Assembly (NCBI RefSeq): GCF_001544615.1
Contig: NZ_FCNV02000012.1
Coordinates: 1 to 64,000 of the forward strand
Length of the DNA: 64,000 nucleotides
Reading direction: 5' to 3'
Source: Caballeronia concitans
GTDB lineage: Bacteria; Pseudomonadota; Gammaproteobacteria; Burkholderiales; Burkholderiaceae
Notes under the pieces: model-generated
Databases searched by the model: none
Told to the model about the DNA's origin: nothing
The model's input: only the letters and a program-made list of their open reading frames with translations
Position numbers and translations under genes: made by a program
Part shown: positions 19,089 through 26,690 of the stretch, piece after piece
How the letters are laid out: each line of letters begins with the position of its first letter
Numbering within the stretch: the first letter of the stretch is position 1

Positions 19089-20648
19089 TCACGCTCCGCG
19101 CGCGTTAGCGATATCGAAGAATGACACCGCCTGGCTCAATTGCCGTCCTTGTTCTTCGAGCGACGTGGCTGCTGCCGCCGCCTCTTCCACAAGTGCGGCG
19201 TTCTGCTGCGTGACTTCGTCCATTTGCGTGATCGCCTGATTGACCTGCTCGATGCCCCGGCTTTGTTCGGTCGATGCGGCGGCGATCTCGCCCATGATTT
19301 CCGTCACGCGCGCCACGGCCCGGGTGATATCGGTCATCGTTTCACCGGCTTCGCTCGCGAGCCTCGAGCCGTTGTGAATCTTGTCTACCGACGCATTGAT
19401 CAGTTCCTTGATTTCCTTTGCCGCGCTCGACGAGCGTTGCGCGAGACTTCTCACTTCGCTCGCGACGACAGCGAATCCACGACCCTGTTCACCCGCGCGC
19501 GCGGCCTCCACCGCCGCGTTCAAAGCGAGGATGTTGGTCTGGAATGCAATGCCCTCGATGATGGCGGTGATCTCCGCGATCTTCGTCGAGCTTGCGCTGA
19601 TGTCCGTCATTGTTTCGACCACTTGCCCGACGACAGCGCTGCCTTTTCGTGCAACGTCCGAAGCGTTGCCGGCCAGTACGTTGGCCTGCTGCGCGCTCTC
19701 CGCGTTCAGTCTTACGGCTGCGGTCAATTGCTCGATGCTCGACGCGGTCTCTTCCAGCGACGCAGCCTGCTCCTCCGTACGGGAGGACAAGTCCTGATTG
19801 CCCGCGGCGATCTGCGTCGTTGCGGTGCCGATGGTGTCCGCGCCGGTGCGCACCTGACCGACAACGGAGACGAGGCTATGGTTCATGTCGTGCAACGCTT
19901 GCAGCAGTTGACCGGTCTCGTCAGTCGACGTGACATGGATGCGGCGAGTGAGGTCGCCCCGAGCCACCGCTTGAGCCGCCATCACGGCGTCGCCGATCGG
20001 GCGTGTGATCGAGCGCGTCAACCAGAATGCGAAGCCGATTCCCGCGAGCATCGCGGCGAGTGCCGAGGCAATCGTCACGATTCGCGCGGAGTCGATTTCT
20101 TTCATGACTTTCGCGGCGCTCTCATCGGCGCGCTTTTGCTGCAACGCGGCGATCTGGCCTACGACCTGCTCGGTGTCCGCCGCGGCAGGCAGCGTTTGCG
20201 TGAGCATGAGTCTTATCGCATCGTCCTTGCTGTCTTGATCCAGCAGTTGCAGGACCTTGTTGCGTGATTCGATGTAGGCCGCATGCCGCTGCTTGTAGCT
20301 TGCAAGAAGAGTTTTTCCGTCCGGCGATTCGACGAGACCTTCGAGCGTCGCCTCGGCGGCAGCTATCTCTTCGTGATTACGCTTGAGGCGGTCGCGGATG
20401 CGCTGTACTGAGGTCGCATCGGTGTCTACGAGCAATTGTAAGGTGTCCTTTGCGTTGGACCGCGTCGCGGTATCGATCTTATGCGCGGCTTCCGCCTTGG
20501 TCCAGTCGAGTTCGATCACCTGCCTGGTGTCGTTGCCGATGCTGTTCAGGCGAATGAGTTCGGATCCGGCGACCAGGGCCAGTAGTACCAATACGAAGCC
20601 AAAGCCGGCTCCGATGCGAGCGCCGACTTTCATGTTTGCAAACTTCAC
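19089..20648 (-). CDS. Methyl-accepting chemotaxis protein
   Basis: Transmembrane chemoreceptor of 519 residues, Tsr/Tar-like in layout. TM1 lies near residues 10-30 ([20 protein letters not shown]), a four-helix-bundle periplasmic domain follows, then TM2 near 190-210 ([20 protein letters not shown]), a HAMP domain beginning [11 protein letters not shown], and the cytoplasmic signalling domain. The hairpin tip is classical: [20 protein letters not shown] then [18 protein letters not shown]. No C-terminal CheR/CheB-tethering pentapeptide is present (ends [10 protein letters not shown]). The ligand is unknown; it is not flanked by chemotaxis genes and converges with the preceding GGDEF gene. 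Confidence 0.93.
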   Translation of the reverse strand: MKFANMKVGARIGAGFGFVLVLLALVAGSELIRLNSIGNDTRQVIELDWTKAEAAHKIDTATRSNAKDTLQLLVDTDATSVQRIRDRLKRNHEEIAAAEATLEGLVESPDGKTLLASYKQRHAAYIESRNKVLQLLDQDSKDDAIRLMLTQTLPAAADTEQVVGQIAALQQKRADESAAKVMKEIDSARIVTIASALAAMLAGIGFAFWLTRSITRPIGDAVMAAQAVARGDLTRRIHVTSTDETGQLLQALHDMNHSLVSVVGQVRTGADTIGTATTQIAAGNQDLSSRTEEQAASLEETASSIEQLTAAVRLNAESAQQANVLAGNASDVARKGSAVVGQVVETMTDISASSTKIAEITAIIEGIAFQTNILALNAAVEAARAGEQGRGFAVVASEVRSLAQRSSSAAKEIKELINASVDKIHNGSRLASEAGETMTDITRAVARVTEIMGEIAAASTEQSRGIEQVNQAITQMDEVTQQNAALVEEAAAAATSLEEQGRQLSQAVSFFDIANARGA

Positions 20649-20914
20649 TTACTTTCCTCTTCTCTTGGCTGGTGAGCCTACGCCCGCGCGCAACGCATTC
20701 GGATCGCTCATAGGCGTTAGTGCTAATTGTTCAATAGCTGGCCGCAGTGGTATCGGCGCGCGCAATACAGGCCATTAACGGTCCGCAAGACAATTTATTT
20801 ACCCTGATCGACGATGAAATTCTCGAATCGGCCGCAGTCGATCAGTAAGAATGACTCTTCTTGAGAGACCTGTACGGAAATACTGTGCGCCCTCGCAATT
20901 TTTATAAGCTTCTC

Positions 20915-22135
20915 TTAAGGCTGGGTATGGCTGCGTTGGCGAACCGAAGCAAGTAGCAAGATCGTCGCGACGCAAAACCCTGCACCGACATAGAACGTCG
21001 CTGCGGGATTGACGCGATCCCAGATCGCTCCAGCGAGAATGCTGGACAACAACGTAACGCCCCCGCTGAACAGGTTGAAGAAACCGAACGCCGTTCCGCG
21101 GGCATCAGCCGGCGCAGCCTGCGCGACCATGGTTGCGAGCAGGCCTTGCGTCATGCCCATGTGCATGCCCCAAAGCGCGACGCCCACGACGACCAGGCCC
21201 CAATGCGTCCCGTGCGCGAGCGCCAAATCGGCGGCGATGAGAACGGCAAGGCCGCCGATTAGCAGCCGCGTATGGCTGACTCTGTCCGCGAGCTTACCGA
21301 ACGGGTAAGCGCAGAGCGCGTACACGACATTCATCGCGACCATGACGAGTGGAACGAGCGCCGTGGGCACGCCGCTTTGCATCGCGCGGAGAACGAGAAA
21401 CGCCTCGCTGAAGCGCGCAAGCGAGAACACCGCACCGATGGCGACAATCCACCAGTAGCCGCTGCCGAGTTCGATGAGCCCGCGCCAGCGAATCGGATTC
21501 GCGCGCTTCGTGCCTTCGGTATCGTGCGCGTGATTGGGCTCCTCGATGCCGATAGCGAGCAGCGCGACCGCGAGCAAGCCCGGTAACACAGCGATCCAGA
21601 ATGCGAGGCGATAGTTGTCGGACCCGGCGAGCATGATGCCGACGGCGAGCAGCGGCCCGAGGAATGCGCCGACGGTGTCGAGAGACTGGCGCAATCCGTA
21701 TGCGGCGCCGCGCAGGTGAGGCGGCGTGACGTCGGCCACGAGCGCATCGCGTGGCGCGCCCCGGATGCCTTTCCCGATGCGATCGATGACGCGCGCGGTC
21801 ACGACGACGCCGATCGTCGGCGCCATTGCGAACAGCGGCTTGCTCAATGCCCCGAGCGCGTAGCCGGCGACGGCGAGCCATTTGCGATTGCGAAGGTAAT
21901 CGCTCAGCGCGCCGGAAAACACCTTGACGACGGGCGCGGTGGCCTCCGCGATGCCTTCGATGAAGCCGATTGTCGTGGCGCTTGCGCCGAGGCTCGCGAA
22001 CATGAACATCGGAAGAAGGCTATGGATGATCTCCGACGATACGTCCATGAGCAGGCTCACGCATCCGAGCACCCAGACGCTTCTTGGTATCTGACGAAGA
22101 ACGCTTGTTCGCTGTTCGCTTTGCATCGTTGTCAT
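20915..22135 (-). CDS. MFS transporter of unknown substrate
   Basis: Predicted 12-helix MFS carrier of 406 residues. N-terminal half: VSLLMDVSSEIIHSLLPMFM, GFIEGIAEATAPVVKVFSGA, and the long loop motif RVIDRIGKGIRGAPRDALVA followed by LRGAAYGLRQSLDTVGAFLG; the RIGKGIRGAPRDA segment marks a well-defined MFS subgroup whose substrates are mostly uncharacterised. Start chosen at the first ATG. It is divergent from rcnR, and the 53-base gap holds the C-tract metal-regulator site, so RcnR might also control this gene. That would hint at a role in metal stress, but nothing in the protein itself proves it. Confidence 0.82.
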   Translation of the reverse strand: MTTMQSEQRTSVLRQIPRSVWVLGCVSLLMDVSSEIIHSLLPMFMFASLGASATTIGFIEGIAEATAPVVKVFSGALSDYLRNRKWLAVAGYALGALSKPLFAMAPTIGVVVTARVIDRIGKGIRGAPRDALVADVTPPHLRGAAYGLRQSLDTVGAFLGPLLAVGIMLAGSDNYRLAFWIAVLPGLLAVALLAIGIEEPNHAHDTEGTKRANPIRWRGLIELGSGYWWIVAIGAVFSLARFSEAFLVLRAMQSGVPTALVPLVMVAMNVVYALCAYPFGKLADRVSHTRLLIGGLAVLIAADLALAHGTHWGLVVVGVALWGMHMGMTQGLLATMVAQAAPADARGTAFGFFNLFSGGVTLLSSILAGAIWDRVNPAATFYVGAGFCVATILLLASVRQRSHTQP

Positions 22136-22154
22136 GCGGTTGAGTTCGGCATGT

Positions 22155-22172
22155 TAGTATACCCCCCTACCT
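22155..22172. promoter_or_regulatory. Putative RcnR/FrmR-type operator
   Basis: TAGTATACCCCCCTACCT in the 53-base gap between the divergent MFS gene and rcnR. E. coli RcnR recognises a TACT-G-tract-AGTA type site, and a six-C run flanked by AGTA and TAC is the same kind of element. It is 17 bases upstream of the rcnR start, so it fits autoregulation of rcnR-rcnA. Confidence 0.55.
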
Positions 22173-22188
22173 TATATGTCACCTCGTC

Positions 22189-22461
22189 ATGCACACAGCA
22201 AAGGACAAAGCGCGTCTCATGGCGCGCATCCGCCGCATCAAAGGACAAGCCGAAGCATTGGAGCGCGCGCTCGAAAACGAAGTCGGTTGCGCGGAAGTGC
22301 TCATGCTCGTCGCATCGATGCGCGGGGCGGTGAACGGCCTGACCGCGGAAGTGATGGAAGACCATATTCGCCATCACATCGTCGATCCCGCCAATGACAA
22401 CTCGAGTCAGGCACGCGGCGCGGCCGAGCTCATCGACGTCTTGCGCACCTACATCAAGTAA
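22189..22461 (+). CDS. rcnR: RcnR/FrmR-family metal-sensing repressor
   Basis: All-helical CsoR/RcnR/FrmR repressor of 90 residues. It keeps the DNA-contact helix (RIRRIKGQAEALERALE) and the sensing residues: Cys34 (EVGCAEVL), His59 and His63 (EDHIRHHIVD), with His2 at the N-terminus. A histidine near residue 3 plus Cys35, His60 and His64 are the Ni/Co ligands of E. coli RcnR, whereas formaldehyde-sensing FrmR has proline at position 2. This set, with rcnA 13 bases downstream, favours nickel/cobalt sensing over formaldehyde. Confidence 0.85.
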   Translation: MHTAKDKARLMARIRRIKGQAEALERALENEVGCAEVLMLVASMRGAVNGLTAEVMEDHIRHHIVDPANDNSSQARGAAELIDVLRTYIK

Positions 22462-22474
22462 CAGGCGATTCACC

Positions 22475-23572
22475 GTGATTTCGATTACCGATATGTTGCA
22501 GCAGGGTGCAACGCACTTCTGGCTGTTTATTCCGAGCGCCATCATGCTGGGCGCGCTGCATGGCCTTGAACCGGGTCATTCGAAGACGATGATGGCCGCG
22601 TTCATCATCGCCATTCGCGGAACGGTTCTGCAAGCGGTTCTTCTCGGATTGTGCGCAACGGTCTCGCATACGGCCGTCGTGTGGATCATCGCGTTAGGCG
22701 GGCAATATTTCGGCCGCAACTGGAGCAGCGAGGCGACGGAGCCGTATCTTCAACTGGCATCGGCTGCGCTGATTCTTGTCATCGCGCTATGGATGCTGTG
22801 GCGGACTTGGCGCGAGCGAAGGGCCGAGCATACGCATCATCATCATGATCATGACGATGAAGTGCGCCGGATAAATACGGGACATGGCGTGATCGCGCTG
22901 GAAGTTTTCGAAGACAACGTGCCGCCGCGCTTCCGTGTCCGCTTCGAGCATGCGGCGCGTGCGCCTCAAGATCAGTCGATCAGCATTCGCACGATTCGCC
23001 CGGACGGCACGCAGCAGCATTTCCTTTTGGCACACAAAGGCGACTATCTGGAGTCGGTCGAAGAGATTCCTGAGCCGCATGAATTCACGGCGCGCGTTTC
23101 GATTCGGCATCGAGATCACTCGCACGACTATGACGTCGCATTCAGCGAGCATCATCACGATCACAGCCACATGAATCTTGGCGACGAAGACGACGCGCAC
23201 GCGCGCGCGCATGCCGACGATATCCGCCGACGCTTTCAAGGCCGGACCGTGACGACCGCGCAAATCATGTTGTTTGGTTTGACGGGCGGCCTCATTCCTT
23301 GTCCGGCTGCGATCACGGTTCTGCTTCTGTGCATTCAACTCAAGCAACTCTCGCTCGGCTTCCTGCTTGTGATGTGCTTCAGCATCGGACTTGCCGTGAC
23401 GATGGTATCGGCGGGCGTGCTCGCGGCGCTCAGCTTGCGGCATGTCGAAAAGCGCTGGTCGGGATTCTCCGATCTGGCTCGTCGCGCGCCCTATGTCTCA
23501 TCTGCGCTCATTCTTTGCGTCGGGTTTTATATGGCGTGGTCGGGCTGGCACGCGCTGCCGGTTCACGCTTAA
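22475..23572 (+). CDS. rcnA: Nickel/cobalt efflux protein RcnA with inserted domain
   Basis: Inner-membrane Ni/Co exporter (NiCoT/RcnA family), 365 residues against about 275 in E. coli. The N-terminal half matches RcnA closely (FIPSAIMLGALHGLEPGHSK then TMMAAFIIAIRGT, SHTAVVWIIALGG), as does the C-terminal half (DAHARAHADDIRRRF, LFGLTGGLIPCPAAITVLLL, CFSIGLAVT). Between the two, the usual His-rich loop is split by about 95 residues (about 130-225) that look like a separate folded domain (VIALEVFEDNVPPRFRVRFE, DGTQQHFLLAHKGDYLESVE) bracketed by HHHHDHDDE and EHHHDHSH. Start is GTG 22475, which aligns with the E. coli N-terminus. It follows rcnR and converges on the esterase gene. Confidence 0.9.
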   Translation: MISITDMLQQGATHFWLFIPSAIMLGALHGLEPGHSKTMMAAFIIAIRGTVLQAVLLGLCATVSHTAVVWIIALGGQYFGRNWSSEATEPYLQLASAALILVIALWMLWRTWRERRAEHTHHHHDHDDEVRRINTGHGVIALEVFEDNVPPRFRVRFEHAARAPQDQSISIRTIRPDGTQQHFLLAHKGDYLESVEEIPEPHEFTARVSIRHRDHSHDYDVAFSEHHHDHSHMNLGDEDDAHARAHADDIRRRFQGRTVTTAQIMLFGLTGGLIPCPAAITVLLLCIQLKQLSLGFLLVMCFSIGLAVTMVSAGVLAALSLRHVEKRWSGFSDLARRAPYVSSALILCVGFYMAWSGWHALPVHA

Positions 23573-23638
23573 TTATCGATCGATGCGCCGGGCTGCTTGC
23601 CGACGGCGTGTGGATCGCAGATGACCGGTTCTACCGAC

Positions 23639-24739
23639 CTATCGACGCGCATGTTCGCGAAAGAATCGCACCATCTCGGCACTGGCATCGGGGCCGGAAG
23701 GATCGGTATAGCTTCCGCTCGATGAGCCTCCTGCCCACGCATGAGGCGCGCCGTGGATGATCCATAGTTCGGCATCGACACCGGCCTGCGACCTCATGTG
23801 CCGGACCGTATGTTTTCTCGCGCGGCCATCACTGCTCGACGCGCGAACGGGTGTCGCTTCACTCGCGGAAAACTCGCGCAACAGTTCGTCGGCATTGGCG
23901 GGGTGCACGGTCGCATCGGCATCGCCGTGAAAAACGATGAGCGGGCATTGCGACGCCCGCGCGTTGTGCGTGTCCGCTCGGCCAGCCTTCTGCCCTCTGG
24001 ATTTCACCTTGCCGCCGCGCATGGCCGCCAGCGCGGACGGCAGGTCGTGCGCGCAGCCGACGGGCAGGCCCGAATGAATCCCCGCTGCCGCGTAGAGATC
24101 GGGGTAACTCTGGGCCACGATCGCCGCCATCGCACCGCCGGCCGAAAGACCCGCCACGAAGACGCGTTTCGGATCGACGTTGTGATTCGCCATGACCTCC
24201 CGCGTGATGCCCGCGATCAACGACGGCTCGCCCTGATCGCGCCGCTGATCGGCGGGTTTGAACCAGTTCCAGCACTTCGATGTGTTCGCGCCTTGCGGCT
24301 GGATCGGATAAACGACGATGAAGCCGTGCGTCTCGGCGAGCGCGTTCATTCGCGTGCCGGCTGCGAAATCGTCGGCGTCTTGCGTGCAGCCGTGCAGCAT
24401 GACGATCAGAGGCAGCGGTTCACTGCGGTATTGAGCGGGAACGTAGACCTTGTAATCGCGCTGACCAGCGGCGTTCGCGTAGCGTCGCGTGCTGAAGTGT
24501 CCGCGATCCTGCACGTCCGCTTCCGTTTGCGTCGTATGAACGGGACGCCGGGGTTGCAAGAGATCGGCGAAGCGCGTGGTGGTCGTGTCGTCATGCGGAG
24601 TTGCATGCGCTGTGCTCACGTCATTCGGTTCGCCACGCATGGCGCGCTTGACGATTTCCGCGGCCGCAGCGGGATCGTTGTTGCGAAAGAGGGCGAATGC
24701 CTCTTTCATCGAGTCGAGAAATCCTTCGTTGAGTTTCAT
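23639..24739 (-). CDS. PHB depolymerase-family esterase
   Basis: Alpha/beta-hydrolase of 366 residues of the short PHB-depolymerase/LpqC esterase family. The catalytic triad is visible: Ser in GLSAGGAMAA, Asp in FHGDADATVH, and His in HGAPHAWAGG; LIVMLHGCTQDADDFAAGTR supplies the oxyanion region. The N-terminal 90 residues (FLDSMKEAFALFRNNDPAAA) are the leader typical of the Burkholderia members. No signal peptide is seen, so action on extracellular polymer is uncertain; intracellular PHB oligomers or another ester are possible. ATG 24739 has GGAAG eight bases upstream; the open frame extends further but without a good start. It follows a CopG-type gene by 34 bases on the same strand. Confidence 0.85.
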   Translation of the reverse strand: MKLNEGFLDSMKEAFALFRNNDPAAAAEIVKRAMRGEPNDVSTAHATPHDDTTTTRFADLLQPRRPVHTTQTEADVQDRGHFSTRRYANAAGQRDYKVYVPAQYRSEPLPLIVMLHGCTQDADDFAAGTRMNALAETHGFIVVYPIQPQGANTSKCWNWFKPADQRRDQGEPSLIAGITREVMANHNVDPKRVFVAGLSAGGAMAAIVAQSYPDLYAAAGIHSGLPVGCAHDLPSALAAMRGGKVKSRGQKAGRADTHNARASQCPLIVFHGDADATVHPANADELLREFSASEATPVRASSSDGRARKHTVRHMRSQAGVDAELWIIHGAPHAWAGGSSSGSYTDPSGPDASAEMVRFFREHARR

Positions 24740-24773
24740 GTGTCTTCCGGTAGCGGGAAAGGAGTCAGGCGCG

Positions 24774-25190
24774 TTAGCGGATTCGATCCGCCAACGCGGC
24801 CTTGACCGCCGGTGATGCATGGAGCGCGCCTCGAACGAGAATCGAGTCGATCGCTGCCAGCGCGAGTTCGGGTGAGACGTCCGTGGCAATGCTCGCCAAT
24901 CCCAGCACCTGAATCTTCAGGCGCTGATTGGCCGCGCACGCCGCCTCGAGGTCTTGCTTCGAAAAATGCTGAAGGCCCAGGACGAATTCACGCCGCGTCA
25001 CGGTGTCCTTGACGGCCGGAGCATGAATCGACAACTGATTGCGAATCGCCGTCCGGATCAAATCCGTGCGGTTCGAATAAAAGCCCTCTTCGACGAGCAG
25101 GTCGATCTGGCCCAGGTCGATTGGACCGAGATTGATCGTGATTTTCTCGGTTTCGCTGCCTCGTGAGCGATCCGCCACTTCTTTTGCCAT
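24774..25190 (-). CDS. CopG/RHH-type regulator
   Basis: Small DNA-binding protein of about 138 residues. The N-terminal part looks like a ribbon-helix-helix: a strand (EKITINLGPIDLGQIDLLVE) followed by EGFYSNRTDLIRTAIRNQL. The C-terminal 70 residues form an alanine/leucine-rich helical domain of unknown role, perhaps for oligomerisation or effector binding. The ATG at 25190 has AGGAGG ten bases upstream; an earlier ATG at 25214 lies inside a palindrome and is less likely. It is upstream of the PHB-type esterase and may control it and itself. Confidence 0.75.
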   Translation of the reverse strand: MAKEVADRSRGSETEKITINLGPIDLGQIDLLVEEGFYSNRTDLIRTAIRNQLSIHAPAVKDTVTRREFVLGLQHFSKQDLEAACAANQRLKIQVLGLASIATDVSPELALAAIDSILVRGALHASPAVKAALADRIR

Positions 25191-25209
25191 CTGTCGATAT
25201 CCTCCTCGT

Positions 25210-25227
25210 ACCATCCATGTGGATGGT
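25210..25227. promoter_or_regulatory. Palindrome upstream of the CopG-type gene
   Basis: ACCATCCA-TG-TGGATGGT, a perfect inverted repeat with 8-bp arms and a two-base centre, ending 20 bases before the regulator's ATG. RHH proteins bind short palindromes and commonly autorepress, so this is a good operator candidate. Confidence 0.55.
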
Positions 25228-25294
25228 TATAGGATGATTTCAAGAGGGCGTCAACGCGGTTTTTTCAGAAACGGCCGTCGACTGATGCCGATCG

Positions 25295-26008
25295 CTAGTC
25301 AACGCGAAGCCAGCGACCCGATTCCGGGCACACCGATGCTCGTGAGCCGTTCAAACAGACCTGTTCGTCATCGATTTGCAGCGACGTCGACCGGTCGATA
25401 TCGAAAACGATCTTCAGCGCGTTCGAGATGCCCGTGTCTTCGATGGGCAATTCCCACGTCAGGAAGATTTGAGTGAAGTCCTGGTCCGGGGCGAAGTCGG
25501 CCGCAGAAAAATTGTCCCTGCCGCGAAGAACGACTCCGTGGGGCTGAACGGGATCGAAGACCAGGGCTGTTCCCCGCTTGAGAGCAATGCGTTGACCCGT
25601 TGAGGGAAAGAGCAAGTCGAGACCCTTGTCTTCGCTGAGGAAGAGATTGCAAAAGGCCGCGCCGCCGTATTGCTCGCCGTCATGGTGATATCTCGCGCCA
25701 CGACAGGCCATCAGCGCCATGTGGCTATCTTCGAGCGCCGCGGACAGTCCCAAGGCGCGTAGCCAGTCGGACACAGCCTGCATGCAGCGCTTGTAGTCCG
25801 GCCAGCGCACTTGCGTGCGCGGCAGGTGCATGGCCTCGACGTCCCCGGGTTCGAGGGCGAGCCGCGTCGCCGTTTCTGTTTGCCAGTCCGCAAGCACGGC
25901 CGCAGAAGGCGCGGGCACGTCGAGCGTGCCGGATAGAACGATGTCGCTGATGCGTCGGCTGCGGATGGCGTCGCCGCTTCGGAAGAAGGAAGTCAGCATG
26001 TCTCGCAT
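25295..26008 (-). CDS. Hypothetical protein, possible 2OG-Fe(II) oxygenase-like fold
   Basis: About 237 residues, no signal peptide or membrane segment. The middle contains RYHHDGEQYGGAAFCNLFLS and, 45 residues later, DPVQPHGVVLRG. The HxD...H spacing, preceded by beta-strand-like sequence and followed by a Phe-rich C-terminal half, is reminiscent of iron(II)/2-oxoglutarate oxygenases, but I cannot confirm the family and the C-terminal arginine is not obvious. The start is uncertain: ATG 26008 precedes MRDMLTSFFRSG; the frame is open up to 26062 (MAEGGRYNL). Neither has a clear ribosome binding site. It stands alone, about 100 bases upstream of the CopG/esterase pair on the same strand. Confidence 0.6.
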   Translation of the reverse strand: MRDMLTSFFRSGDAIRSRRISDIVLSGTLDVPAPSAAVLADWQTETATRLALEPGDVEAMHLPRTQVRWPDYKRCMQAVSDWLRALGLSAALEDSHMALMACRGARYHHDGEQYGGAAFCNLFLSEDKGLDLLFPSTGQRIALKRGTALVFDPVQPHGVVLRGRDNFSAADFAPDQDFTQIFLTWELPIEDTGISNALKIVFDIDRSTSLQIDDEQVCLNGSRASVCPESGRWLRVD

Positions 26009-26109
26009 TCGATGCTGTTGATGGGAACTCGTCGAGAGATTGTAGCGGCCACCTTCGGCCATTCGTCACGGCGATCAAACCGCCGCCCAGTCCATTCAAC
26101 CGGTGCGCA

Positions 26110-26277
26110 TCACGTCGAGAGCGCGTGCTTATTCACGCCGGTCTTCAGCCAGCCGACTTCCGCAAAGATCGAGCCCCGCTCGTGGATGCTCTGGCGCGGC
26201 GTTGTGCAACGGCAACCCGCGCAGTCATCGCGATGAATTAATCGCGCAACTCGTTCGCTGATTTCTAGCTGTTTCAT
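26110..26277 (-). CDS. Possible 55-residue cysteine-cluster protein
   Basis: A short open frame beginning MKQLEISERVARLIHRDD and containing CAGCRC in its middle. The CxxCxC arrangement could hold a metal, and the codons in the first third are less GC-rich than chance arginine-rich shadows. The upstream ribosome binding site is weak (GGCGG). No family recognised. It may equally be a remnant or chance. It lies in an AT-richer gene-poor stretch between the 2OG-like gene and the beta-helix lipoprotein gene. Confidence 0.25.
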   Translation of the reverse strand: MKQLEISERVARLIHRDDCAGCRCTTPRQSIHERGSIFAEVGWLKTGVNKHALST

Positions 26278-26690
26278 CTGCACCGCCGGGTAAACGCGCA
26301 GAGAAACTATTGCTCCGAGCATGCCGTGAGGCGGTAGACATGTCTGCTGGCGAATGTTGTCTGAAGAAACGGAGGCGCCTATCCGGTTTGATCGAGTCGT
26401 TTGGCATTCCATAGAAATTGCTACGACCGTTCGAGTTTAATCCGGCAATATGTACGGCGTCGGAACCCGATATCCATTAAAACTGATAAAACAGTTACCG
26501 ACATAGGGTTATATCTCAAAATAATAAGTTCAATCTTTGCGAAAAAGCAAACGATTGCGGGCGCTTTTTCTACTTACGGTATGAGAAAAAGGCCGCCTCT
26601 TCTATTTTCATTGTGTTACATCCAGAAACGTTTGCGGTCGTTTTAGGACCCTATACTTCGGCCTCCTTCAGCAAACGTGAATAATTTTCT
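26278..26690. other. AT-rich leader region of the beta-helix lipoprotein gene
   Basis: This stretch, most clearly from about 26400, is much richer in A and T than any neighbour. It contains several short TATAAT-like and TTGACA-like elements, a hairpin at 26541-26570 and no convincing gene. It most likely holds the promoter and a long 5' leader of the gene starting at 26691. The composition could also mark acquired DNA. Confidence 0.45.
26541..26570 (+). promoter_or_regulatory. Leader hairpin with T-run
   Basis: GAAAAAGC (26541-26548) pairs with GCTTTTTC (26563-26570) across a 14-base loop that contains further GC pairs. In plus-strand orientation the T-run makes it terminator-like, 120 bases upstream of the beta-helix lipoprotein gene. 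It could be an attenuator in the leader, or the end of a short upstream transcript. Confidence 0.4.

Noticed and set aside
20740-20780. Flagellar sigma-factor-like promoter (GCCGATAC on the minus strand) upstream of the chemoreceptor gene
   Set aside because: The -10 half matches seven of eight bases, but the nearest TAAA-like -35 has a spacer of 16-17 instead of about 15 and only three of four bases match.
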